Assembly (NCBI GenBank): GCA_021296055.1
Contig: JAGWBE010000034.1
Location: 1,292 to 25,402 of the forward strand
DNA from: Dehalococcoidia bacterium
GTDB lineage: Bacteria; Chloroflexota; Dehalococcoidia; Lucifugimonadales; Australimonadaceae
DNA: 24,111 nt
Reading direction: 5' to 3'
Shown piece by piece: positions 6,229 through 12,772 of this stretch. The notes beneath the pieces were generated by a model that was not told the origin of the DNA, did no database searches, and saw nothing but the letters and a program-made list of their open reading frames with translations. How positions within the stretch are numbered: the first letter of the stretch is position 1; every line of letters starts with the position of its first letter. The position numbers and the translations under genes were made by a program.

Positions 6229-7815
6229 CTACAGCGTCACCAGGCGGACACTGCCGATGCCCTCGATGGCGCTGATCTCGGCGACCACCTCGTCCGTCAG
6301 CGGCTCGTCGTAGCCGACGATCATCGTGGCCTCGCCGCGCGGGCCGACGCGCCCGACCTCCATAAAGCCGATGTTGAGGTCGTGGTTGCCGGAGATTGTT
6401 CCGACCTTGCCGATCATGCCCGGCTGGTCGCGGTGCGTGGTGAAGAGCATGTAGGGCGTGGAGGGCTGGAGGTCTACGTAGAAGTCGTCGAGGCGCAGCA
6501 GGTGAACGGAGCCGCCGACCACGCTGCCGCCGACGAACACCGCGCCGCGGGAGGCGCGCACCTCGATGCCGACCATGTTGGAGTATTCGTCGTCCGCCTC
6601 CTGCGACTTGTGCTCCTCGATGCGCAGGCCGTGCTCCTCCGCCAGGTGGGGCGCGTTGACCAGGTTGACGCGTTCGTCGGAGGTTGCGCCGAGGATGCCC
6701 GCCAGGGCGGCGGCGGCCAGCAGCGACGTGTCGAACTGCGCGATCCGCCCCGATACGCGGAGCGCGACCGATTGGAGCTGCCCCTCCGCGAGCTGGATGG
6801 CGATGCGCCCCATCGTGTCGGCGACGGGGATGTAGGGGCCGAGCGCCTCGCGCACCTCGGCGGGGACGGCGGGGACGTTGACGGTGTAGCGCGCCGCGCC
6901 GCCCGAGAGGACGGCCAGCACCTCTTCCGCCACCTCCACCGCCACCTGCGCCTGCGCCTCTTCCGTCGAGGCGCCCAGGTGCGGCGTTACGATGACCTTG
7001 GGGTTGGCGAGCAGGGGCGAATCGGGCGCGGGCGGCTCGCTGACGAACACGTCGAGCGCGGCGCCGGCCACCTTACCGTCGCGGATGGCCTGGTCGAGCA
7101 GCGCCTCGTCCACCAGGCCGCCGCGGGCGGCGTTGACGATGCGCACGCCGTCCTTGAGCTTGGGCATCTGCTCCGCGCCGATGAGCTGGCGCGTGGCGGC
7201 AGTGAGCGGCGTGTGGATGGTGATGACGTCGGAGCGTGTCAGCAGCGCGTCCATATCCACGAGCTCCGCGCCGAGATTTCGCGCGAATTCGTGGGGCACG
7301 TAGGGGTCGTAACCCAGCACTTCCATCTGGAACGCCTTGGCGCGCCGGGCGACCTCGGAGCCGACCTTGCCCAAGCCGACGACGCCGAGAGTCTTGCCGC
7401 CGAGCTGCGCGCCGAGGAACTTGGCGCGCTCCCACTTGCCCTCGCGCATAGAGGCGTGGGCCTGCGGGACGTGGCGCATGAGGGCGAGCATGAGCGCCAG
7501 GGCGTGCTCGGCGGCGGCGACGGTGTTGCCAGTGGGCGCGTTGACGACGACGATGCCGCGCTGCGTGGCGGCGTCGAGGTCGACGTTGTCCACGCCCACC
7601 CCTGCCCTGCCGACCACTTGGAGGCGGTCGGCTTGGGCGAGCAGGTCGGCGGTGACCTGCGTCTCGCTGCGGATGACCAGCGCCTCGTAGCCGCCGATGA
7701 CCGACGCCAACTCGCCGGGCGCCATGCCGGGGCGCAGGTCAACCTCGTGGCCCGCGGCGCTGAGCAGGTCTACGCCCGCGCGGTCAACCTTGTCGGAGAC
7801 GAGGACGCGCGCCAC
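6229..7815 (-). CDS. serA: D-3-phosphoglycerate dehydrogenase
   Basis: 528-residue enzyme catalysing the first step of serine synthesis, 3-phosphoglycerate to 3-phosphohydroxypyruvate with NAD. The length fits the long type of SerA. The catalytic core has GLGKVG (147-152) for NAD binding with D170 following, and catalytic R231 (NAARGG), E260 (SEPP) and H279 (TPHLGAST). An allosteric substrate-binding domain (about 310-450) and a C-terminal ACT domain (about 455-528) follow, so feedback control by serine is possible. Similarity begins at MARVLVSD; the GTG at 7815, 8 bp past the stop of the aminotransferase gene, is the chosen start. A longer frame upstream is only an overlap with that gene. 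Co-transcription with the aminotransferase is likely. Confidence 0.95.
   Translation of the reverse strand: MARVLVSDKVDRAGVDLLSAAGHEVDLRPGMAPGELASVIGGYEALVIRSETQVTADLLAQADRLQVVGRAGVGVDNVDLDAATQRGIVVVNAPTGNTVAAAEHALALMLALMRHVPQAHASMREGKWERAKFLGAQLGGKTLGVVGLGKVGSEVARRAKAFQMEVLGYDPYVPHEFARNLGAELVDMDALLTRSDVITIHTPLTAATRQLIGAEQMPKLKDGVRIVNAARGGLVDEALLDQAIRDGKVAGAALDVFVSEPPAPDSPLLANPKVIVTPHLGASTEEAQAQVAVEVAEEVLAVLSGGAARYTVNVPAVPAEVREALGPYIPVADTMGRIAIQLAEGQLQSVALRVSGRIAQFDTSLLAAAALAGILGATSDERVNLVNAPHLAEEHGLRIEEHKSQEADDEYSNMVGIEVRASRGAVFVGGSVVGGSVHLLRLDDFYVDLQPSTPYMLFTTHRDQPGMIGKVGTISGNHDLNIGFMEVGRVGPRGEATMIVGYDEPLTDEVVAEISAIEGIGSVRLVTL
7600..7611 (+). repeat. Recurrent 12-mer CCCTGCCCTGCC
   Basis: The exact 12-mer occurs on the plus strand at 159-170, 7600-7611 and 13910-13921, with a near match CCCTGCCCTGCG at about 1286-1297. 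In the two exact coding copies it encodes Gly-Arg-Ala-Gly on the minus strand as GGC AGG GCA GGG, using AGG for Arg where the neighbourhood mostly uses CGC. No known function is assigned. Confidence 0.4.
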
Positions 7816-7823
7816 GGCGCCCG

Positions 7824-8933
7824 CTACCCGACCGCTGCAGGCGCGAAGCCGAGCTTGGGCAGCGCCTCGCGCAGGGCGGCGGTAACCGCGTCGATGTCCT
7901 CCGTCGTTACGTGGCCCATATGGCCGACGCGGAACACCTTGCCCGCGAGGGTTCCGCGGCCCTCGGCGGCGATGATGTCGTACTCGTCGCGCAGCATCCC
8001 CAGCAGCGCCGCGTCCGTTACGCCCTCCGGCAGCCACGCGGCGGTGACGGTGTTGGAGGCGTGTTTTTGGTCTTTGGCGACGAGGCGCAGGCCGAGGCCG
8101 GTGAGCGCGTCGCGGGTGTATTGAGCGATGCGCGCGTGGAACTCCCACGTCTCCCGCATATCGCCCTTGTCCAGCATCTTCATCAGCGCGTGGTCCATCC
8201 CGTAGAAGACGGACACGGCGGGCGTCCAGGGGTTCTGGCCGAGTTTGAGGTAGCGGTCGGCCTCGCCGAGGTCGAAGTAGAACTTGGGCAGGTCGGAGCG
8301 TTCGTAGGCGGCCCACGCGCGCTCGGAGAAGCTGATCATCGCTACGCCCGGCGGGCACGCCCAGCCTTTCTGTGAGGCGGAGGCGACGACATCGAGCCCC
8401 CATTCGTCCGTCAGCAGCCTGATGGAGCCGAGGGAGGAGATGGCGTCCACCAGCAGCAGCTTGTCGAACTCGCCCTTGACCACCTTGGCGATGGCCTCGA
8501 GGTCGTTGGTGATGCCGGTGGACGTCTCGTTGTGGGTTACGAGGACGGCGGTGATGGAGGGATCGGCGGCGAGCGCCTCGCGGACGGCCTCGGGCGGCGC
8601 GGCCTCGCCCTCGTCGAACTTCAGGTCGACCACGTCGGCACCGTAGGTCTTGGCGATGCGGGAGAAGCGGTCGCCGAAGTTGCCGATGCTCACCGCCAGC
8701 ACCCTGTCCCAGCGCGAGAGCGTGTTGACGACCGCCGCCTCCATCGAGCCCGTGCCGGACGAGGAGAGCAGGTAGACGCTGTTGTCGGTGGCGAAGGCGC
8801 GTTTTAGGTTGTCGGTCATCCTCAGCAGCATCTCCTTAAAGGCGACGCCGCGGTGGTCGATCATCGGCCGGCTCATCGCCTCGACCACGTCGTCGGGAAC
8901 GGGCGTGGGGCCCGGCAGGCGCAGGTTCGTCAT
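7824..8933 (-). CDS. Class V PLP aminotransferase (alanine-glyoxylate / serine-pyruvate / phosphoserine type)
   Basis: 369-residue fold-type I aminotransferase of the small class V family. It has SSSGTGSMEAAV (58-69) for phosphate contacts, HNETSTG (134-140), D163 in VDAISSLGS and the Schiff-base lysine K189 in ASQKGWACPPG. The ATG at 8933 has AGGAGG 7 nt upstream; the open frame continues further upstream, but similarity starts at MTNLRLPGPTPVP. It is followed after 8 bp by serA. In several archaea and bacteria that lack classical SerC, an aminotransferase of this family paired with SerA makes phosphoserine; that role is inferred here from context. Serine-glyoxylate or alanine-glyoxylate transamination is the alternative. 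Sequence alone does not settle the substrate. Confidence 0.85.
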   Translation of the reverse strand: MTNLRLPGPTPVPDDVVEAMSRPMIDHRGVAFKEMLLRMTDNLKRAFATDNSVYLLSSSGTGSMEAAVVNTLSRWDRVLAVSIGNFGDRFSRIAKTYGADVVDLKFDEGEAAPPEAVREALAADPSITAVLVTHNETSTGITNDLEAIAKVVKGEFDKLLLVDAISSLGSIRLLTDEWGLDVVASASQKGWACPPGVAMISFSERAWAAYERSDLPKFYFDLGEADRYLKLGQNPWTPAVSVFYGMDHALMKMLDKGDMRETWEFHARIAQYTRDALTGLGLRLVAKDQKHASNTVTAAWLPEGVTDAALLGMLRDEYDIIAAEGRGTLAGKVFRVGHMGHVTTEDIDAVTAALREALPKLGFAPAAVG

Positions 8934-8976
8934 AGGGCGGCCTCCTGATGGGGAAGTGGGGTAACGGGTCAACCCG

Positions 8977-9005
8977 ATTATAGGCGCGAGCGCCCCGGTC
9001 AACAA
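8977..9005 (-). promoter_or_regulatory. Candidate promoter of the aminotransferase-serA operon
   Basis: A perfect TATAAT lies on the minus strand (plus-strand ATTATA at 8977-8982), about 45 bp before the ATG. A possible -35, TTGTTG (9005-9000), is 17 bp upstream; TTGACC (9002-8997) overlaps it but would leave only 14 bp. Two 5-bp dyads flank or follow the -10: CGGGT/ACCCG at 8965-8976 and GGCGC/GCGCC at 8983-8994. The heptamer GGTCAAC occurs twice, 30 bp apart. An operator is possible but unproven. Confidence 0.5.
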
Positions 9006-9152
9006 TAAGTGAAGGTCATCACAAACCCCGCGCGAGGGCAGGCCGCCGGGCCCCAGGCGCGGCGGGGGCGGCTGCTTTTGGAGTTCGGTGAGGATGGGCG
9101 GGCGGCGTCTTATGCGCCATTCCCGCCCCTTCTCCGTCGTTCCCCCTCCCCC

Positions 9153-9207
9153 CGTTCGCCCTGAGAGAAATCGAAGGGCGAACGGCGAAGCGCCGCCCTA
9201 GCCCCTG
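9153..9207 (+). repeat. Dispersed palindromic repeat, copy B
   Basis: CGTTCGCCCT (9153-9162) and AGGGCGAACG (9175-9184) are perfect 10-bp complements around a 12-base loop ending in ATCGA. The tail CGAAGCGCCGCCCTAGCCCCTGCC resembles the tails of copies A, C and D. This is the best-preserved copy. Confidence 0.75.
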
Positions 9208-9262
9208 CCGTCGGGAGATGTCTTACGAATCGGGAAGTTGCGCGTCGAGGTTCCCGCCTTCT

Positions 9263-9304
9263 CGGGAATGATGGAGAGAGGGGCGGGAACGATGGAGAGA
9301 AGGG
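9263..9304 (+). repeat. Tandem 21-bp duplication upstream of the PIG-L gene
   Basis: Positions 9263-9283 and 9284-9304 match at 19 of 21 bases (CGGGAAYGATGGAGAGARGGG). The first unit overlaps a hairpin TTCCCG/CGGGAA at 9251-9268. The duplication ends 6 bp before the -10-like box of the PIG-L gene, so it spans the expected -35 region. Confidence 0.7.
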
Positions 9305-9310
9305 CCCGTG

Positions 9311-9316
9311 TACAAT
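9311..9316 (+). promoter_or_regulatory. Candidate -10 box of the PIG-L gene
   Basis: TACAAT at 9311-9316 is preceded by TG at 9309-9310. It ends 10 bp before the ATG at 9327, so transcription would start at or just before the start codon. No Shine-Dalgarno sequence is visible, which fits a leaderless mRNA. No good -35 is seen at the right distance. Confidence 0.4.
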
Positions 9317-9326
9317 CGCCTCCGCT

Positions 9327-10028
9327 ATGCCGCCCCTCCGCTTCATGGCCGTCTTCGCCCACCCGGACGATGAGACATCCGCCGCGGGAGGCACGCTCTG
9401 CCGCGTGATCGACGAGGGGGGCGAGGCGCTTGTGGTAACCGCCACGCGCGGCGGCACGGGCGGGCAACGCATCGCCCGCGAGGAGTTGCCCGCCGTGCGC
9501 GAGGCGGAACTGCGCGCGGTGCTGCGATCCTACGGCGTAGCCTCCCCGCCCTTGCTCCTCGGCTACCGCGACCAGGAGATGAAAGACGCCGACCCGGCCG
9601 AGGTCACGGCGCGCGTGTTGGACGCGATGCGCGCGTTCAAGCCGGACGTAGTGGCGACGTTCGGGCCGCTGGGCATCTCGCGCCACGACGACCATATCGC
9701 TATACACCGCGCCGCCCGCGAGGCGTTCTACGCCTACGCGAAGGAGGCGCAGGGGGAGCCGCCGCCGCGCCTGTGGTACGCCGCTATCGACACGTCGGTG
9801 GGCGGGGACATCGACGGTCTGGAGTTGGACGGCCCGGAGGCGGCTCCGAACGTGTACGTGGACGCGGCGGACTATTGGCGCAAGAAGTCGGGCGCGCTGC
9901 GCCTCTACCGTTCGCAGGAGGACGCGCAAGAGTTCGCGGCCTACCTCGAGGCGAACTTCTTCGCGTGCGAGACGTTCCACCAAGAGCACCCGGCGTTGGA
10001 GGAAGGGCACGTCGTGCTGGGGCCGTAA
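9327..10028 (+). CDS. PIG-L / LmbE family zinc-dependent N-deacetylase
   Basis: 233-residue protein of the family that includes GlcNAc-phosphatidylinositol deacetylase, MshB and BshB. It has the N-terminal AHPDDE motif (residues 11-16; H12 and D15 as zinc ligands, D14 as likely catalytic base) and SRHDDH (118-123), where H123 would be the third zinc ligand. The expected reaction is removal of an acetyl group from an N-acetyl amino sugar or related amide; the substrate cannot be read from the sequence. It is the only plus-strand gene in the window, lies between repeat-rich spacers and has its own terminator. The start is an ATG with no Shine-Dalgarno sequence. A link with the neighbouring envelope glycan genes is possible but unproven. 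Confidence 0.9.
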   Translation: MPPLRFMAVFAHPDDETSAAGGTLCRVIDEGGEALVVTATRGGTGGQRIAREELPAVREAELRAVLRSYGVASPPLLLGYRDQEMKDADPAEVTARVLDAMRAFKPDVVATFGPLGISRHDDHIAIHRAAREAFYAYAKEAQGEPPPRLWYAAIDTSVGGDIDGLELDGPEAAPNVYVDAADYWRKKSGALRLYRSQEDAQEFAAYLEANFFACETFHQEHPALEEGHVVLGP

Positions 10029-10056
10029 CTTCCCTTCCCTCCTTCCTGCGAAAGCG

Positions 10057-10080
10057 GGAATCTCGCTTCGATTCCTTTTT
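10057..10080 (+). terminator. Intrinsic terminator of the PIG-L gene
   Basis: GGAATC (10057-10062) and GATTCC (10070-10075) pair around a 7-base loop, followed directly by TTTTT (10076-10080). It starts 29 bp after the PIG-L stop. The stem is short and overlaps a repeat copy. Confidence 0.55.
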
Positions 10081-10096
10081 GGCCTCCTCTTGACGT

Positions 10097-10123
10097 AGGG
10101 GACAGATTTCAAACCTGTCCCCT
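10097..10123. repeat. Hairpin repeat with GGGGACAG/CTGTCCCC arms
   Basis: AGGGGACAG (10097-10105) and CTGTCCCCT (10115-10123) are perfect 9-bp complements around ATTTCAAAC. A degenerate relative is visible at 18639-18670. It may help insulate the convergent transcripts; no T-run follows on either strand. Confidence 0.6.
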
Positions 10124-10215
10124 CCTAAGGCAACGCGCGAGGCGGGTGCTACCCACGAAAGGCCCCGTTCCGCCATCCGTGTCTTCTCCTCGCCACCCGT
10201 CCCAAATCGAGGCGA

Positions 10216-10261
10216 GATTCCAGCGAAAGCGGGAGTGACGAAAAGAGAAGCGGGAATGACG
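10216..10261 (+). repeat. Repeats of the GCGAAAGCGGGAATGACG type
   Basis: Two adjacent units are visible: GATTCCAGCGAAAGCGGGAG at 10216-10235 (then TGACG), and GAAGCGGGAATGACG ending near 10261. Similar sequence occurs at 10043-10062 and the hairpin at 9251-9268. This type of short intergenic repeat is widespread in bacteria and is not a gene. Confidence 0.55.
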
Positions 10262-10301
10262 AAGGGGGGTGACCAGCCGTCCGCTCCTACAAGAGGAGAT
10301 G

Positions 10302-10337
10302 GGCGAACGGATAAGCGGGCGCCGCCCTACCCTGCCC
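10302..10337 (+). repeat. Dispersed palindromic repeat, copy C (tail only)
   Basis: GGGCGAACGGATAAGCGGGC and the following GCCGCCCTACCCTGCC match the right half of copies A and B. It runs into the 3' end of the FAD oxidoreductase gene, whose TAG stop (10327-10329) lies within it. The gene's last codons may therefore derive from the repeat. Confidence 0.55.
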
Positions 10338-11655
10338 CGTCCTCCATCATCAGACGGGCGACTTGGCGGCCCATTCTTACGCTGTAGTTGGTGCCTCGGT
10401 CTTCAGGGTATATCTGCGTGGTGTTGGCGAGGTAGAGGCCGGGGATGGGCGTGCGGTGGGCGGGGATGCGCTCGGAGTAGCCGCGCGTGACGATGGGCTG
10501 GGCGGCGTCCACCTTGTGGTGGTGGTATTCGCGCACCCACGATTCGTCGAAGGCGGGGTTGATGCGGCGCAGGTGGGGCAAGTATTCGGCGTAGAGCTCG
10601 GCGGCGTCCATCTTGTAGAGGCGGTCGTCACGGTCGAGGTAGTTGGTGAGGTAGACGACGTGGCCGCCGCCGTAGTGCTCCGCCGGCATAAAGTTGGTGT
10701 GCTCGATGACGCCGAGGAAGGGCATAGAGCGGTCGCCGACGTACATCCAGTAGTGCGGGCTGAGGGGGCGCTCAAGCACCATGACGATGAGCACGGCGGA
10801 CAGGTACACCTTGTCCGTCAGCATCTCCGTGTAGTCGTCGGGCAGGCCGTCGACCAGGCGCGGGAGGACATAGGAGGGGACGGTGGCGAGCACGGCGTCG
10901 TAGGAGCGCGTCTCCGCCTCGCCGCCGAGCTGCACCTCCAAGCCGGCGGCGCGTCCCTCCTCGACGACGACGCGGCGCACGCCCGCGCCAAGATGCACAG
11001 CGCCGCCGAGCGATTCGACGCGCTCCGCCAAGACGGTGAATATCTCCTCGAAGGAGCCGACGGGGTAGCCGAGCTGCTCCTTGAAGCGCCCACGCAAGCC
11101 CTTGCCGCGCGAGGCGGTGCGGAGGGCGAACTTGTTCCACAGCCACGCCATGCTCACTTGGCCGTAGTAGGCGCCGAACTTGCCGCGCAGCATCGGCTCG
11201 AAGACGGCGCGATAGATCGACTCGCCCGCGTGCTCCAGCAGCCACTCGGCGGCGGTCCAGCGCTCGAGCGAGCGCCACTCTTTGCGCCGTTGCAGCGACA
11301 GCGTGAGCAGACCCAGGCGCACGCGGTCGAGCGGACTGAGCGGGCGGAAGCGCAGCAGATCGAAGGGGCCGGTGAAGCGCCAGACGCGCCCCTCGGCGAA
11401 GTAGCCGACGTTGGAGTCGATCCACTTCAAGCGGTCGCCGATGCCCAGCTCCTCCATCAGCTGCACCATGGCCGTGTCGCTGCGGAAGAGGTGGTGGTAG
11501 CCGCGCTCGACGGGTGTGCCGCCGACCTCGAAGGTGGACGCCTGGCCGCCGAGGAAGGGCGCGGCTTCGAAGACGTCGCAGGCGTGGCCGTGGAGGCCGA
11601 GCTCGTAGGCCGCCGCCAGGCCCGCCGCGCCCGCGCCGATGACGCCGACTTTCAT
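10327..11655 (-). CDS. FAD-dependent oxidoreductase of the amine oxidase / protoporphyrinogen oxidase fold
   Basis: 442-residue flavoprotein with an N-terminal Rossmann motif GAGAAG (7-12) and, near the C-terminus, ANTTQIYPEDRGTNYSVRMG for the second FAD contact. Motifs such as ERGYHHLFRSD (about 54-64), MLRGKFG and VIEHTNF mark a conserved subfamily of COG1232 that I associate with Chloroflexota and with glycosyltransferase neighbourhoods. The reaction is unknown; candidates are oxidation or desaturation of a polyprenyl or carotenoid-like lipid, or a UDP-galactopyranose-mutase-like sugar step. It is not a normal HemY context, since no heme genes are nearby. The ATG at 11655 overlaps the flippase stop as ATGA. 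It is the last gene of the ftsY-led cluster. Confidence 0.85.
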   Translation of the reverse strand: MKVGVIGAGAAGLAAAYELGLHGHACDVFEAAPFLGGQASTFEVGGTPVERGYHHLFRSDTAMVQLMEELGIGDRLKWIDSNVGYFAEGRVWRFTGPFDLLRFRPLSPLDRVRLGLLTLSLQRRKEWRSLERWTAAEWLLEHAGESIYRAVFEPMLRGKFGAYYGQVSMAWLWNKFALRTASRGKGLRGRFKEQLGYPVGSFEEIFTVLAERVESLGGAVHLGAGVRRVVVEEGRAAGLEVQLGGEAETRSYDAVLATVPSYVLPRLVDGLPDDYTEMLTDKVYLSAVLIVMVLERPLSPHYWMYVGDRSMPFLGVIEHTNFMPAEHYGGGHVVYLTNYLDRDDRLYKMDAAELYAEYLPHLRRINPAFDESWVREYHHHKVDAAQPIVTRGYSERIPAHRTPIPGLYLANTTQIYPEDRGTNYSVRMGRQVARLMMEDGAG

Positions 11656-12752
11656 CGCTCGCGCTCCCTCGCCGCCGCTTGCTCTCCCTCCGCCGTCCGC
11701 CGGCGCCCGGTCAGTTGGCCGAAGGCGATGCCGCGCACGGCGAGATAGCCCAGGCCGACGGCGATGGGCGGCAGCAGCACGGCGAGGTGCAGCACGACCG
11801 CGTAGGCTGTGGCGAGGCCCACGCCGACCCCGAGGGCCTCGAGCGAGAGCACAGCGAAGAACTCGAACGGGCCGACGGCGCCCTGAGACGACGGCAGCGC
11901 GGTGGCGAGGTTGGACATGGCGGCCATCAACGCGAGCGCCGCGAACATAGCCGCCAGCGAATCGAAGTGGTCTTGCAGGCCGAATCCCAAGGCGACGATG
12001 TAGTAGACGGCGAGTTCCGCGAACCAGACGGGCAGCGACAGCAGCAGCAGCGCCAGCAAGCGCGTGGGACGGTGCAGCCCCTCGAAGCCGTTGATGAAGC
12101 GCTCCAATTGGTCGTAGGCGCGACCGGAGACGCGCGCGGGCAGGAGTTTCACGACGGAGCGCGCAAGCCGCTTGGCGCTGTCCGGCGCCATCGAGACCAG
12201 CACGATGAAGGCGATGGCCAGGGCGTAGGGGATGACCACCCCCACCGCTATCAGCGCCTTGGGCAGCCCGAGCGCGCCGGAGGCGAACGCCAGCAGGTCG
12301 TCCACGGAGATGTAGGCGGCGGCGGCGGCAAGCAGGAGCAGCAGCGTGAAGCCGTCGAAGGCACGCTCGGCGACGATGGTTGCGAAGGCGGTCGAGCCGC
12401 GCACCGGCTCTCGCGTGGAGAGGAAGTAGCCGCGCACCAGCTCGCCCAGGCGCATCGGCAGCAGGTTGTTCGCCATGTAGCCGATGAGGATGACGGGGAA
12501 GAGGCGCGTGGCGCGCACCTGGGGATGGAAAGGGCGGAGCAGGAATCGCCAGCGGATGGAGCGCATAGCGAAGGAGAAGAAGTAGACGATGACGGCGGGA
12601 ATCAGCCAGGCGTAGTTGGCGCGGGCGAGCGCGTCCACCATCTCGCCGTAGTCGATGCGCAGGAGCAGCAGTCCGACGAAGGCAGCGGTTACCGCGACGC
12701 CCAGCCAGAAGCGCGGCGTCGCCATCAAGCCTCTGCTGCGCCTGGGCGTCAT
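11652..12752 (-). CDS. UPF0104 / flippase-like integral membrane protein (lysylphosphatidylglycerol synthase TM domain)
   Basis: 366-residue polytopic membrane protein with about eight hydrophobic segments. It carries the family signatures NNLLPMRLGELVRG (95-108), VAERAFDG (127-134) and SSQGAVGPFE toward the C-terminus. The family (COG0392, TIGR00374) includes the membrane half of MprF and many uncharacterised proteins beside glycosyltransferases, where lipid flipping is proposed. The MprF lysyltransferase domain is absent. The ATG at 12752 has no clear Shine-Dalgarno sequence; an internal ATG at 12725 (MATPRF) has GAGG 5 nt upstream and may be the real start. A TATACT at 12762-12767 on the minus strand could be a -10 for an internal, near-leaderless promoter. 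It sits 20 bp after the TIGR03663 gene and overlaps the FAD oxidoreductase gene. Confidence 0.88.
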   Translation of the reverse strand: MTPRRSRGLMATPRFWLGVAVTAAFVGLLLLRIDYGEMVDALARANYAWLIPAVIVYFFSFAMRSIRWRFLLRPFHPQVRATRLFPVILIGYMANNLLPMRLGELVRGYFLSTREPVRGSTAFATIVAERAFDGFTLLLLLAAAAAYISVDDLLAFASGALGLPKALIAVGVVIPYALAIAFIVLVSMAPDSAKRLARSVVKLLPARVSGRAYDQLERFINGFEGLHRPTRLLALLLLSLPVWFAELAVYYIVALGFGLQDHFDSLAAMFAALALMAAMSNLATALPSSQGAVGPFEFFAVLSLEALGVGVGLATAYAVVLHLAVLLPPIAVGLGYLAVRGIAFGQLTGRRRTAEGEQAAARERER

Positions 12753-12772
12753 CAGCGCGCCAGTATATCGGT

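Larger units (their letters stand above)
8934..9326. other. Divergent intergenic region of about 390 bp
   Basis: This gap separates the minus-strand aminotransferase-serA genes from the plus-strand PIG-L gene. It holds a candidate minus-strand promoter at 8977-9005 with two small dyads, a palindromic repeat at 9153-9207, a hairpin at 9251-9268, a 21-bp tandem duplication at 9263-9304 and a -10-like box at 9311-9316. I see no convincing protein or RNA gene in it. Confidence 0.7.
10029..10326. other. Convergent intergenic region of about 300 bp rich in repeats
   Basis: This spacer lies between the convergent PIG-L and FAD oxidoreductase genes. It contains an intrinsic terminator at 10057-10080, a hairpin at 10097-10123, repeats of the GCGAAAGCGGGAATGACG type at 10043-10062 and 10216-10261, a short hairpin CTCCT/AGGAG at 10284-10298 and the tail of the dispersed repeat at 10302-10337. 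No gene is seen. Confidence 0.7.

Noticed and set aside
6382..8124. Long plus-strand open frame of 580 codons
   Set aside because: It is antisense to serA and the aminotransferase gene, has no family similarity and is compositionally typical of stop-free frames opposite GC-rich genes.
7816..8403. Upstream extension of the serA frame by nearly 200 codons
   Set aside because: It overlaps the aminotransferase gene and is low-complexity Arg-rich sequence; SerA similarity begins at 7815.
9001..9150. Possible structured RNA or riboswitch in the divergent spacer
   Set aside because: GC-rich stretches could fold, but no recognisable conserved motif or consistent helix set was seen.
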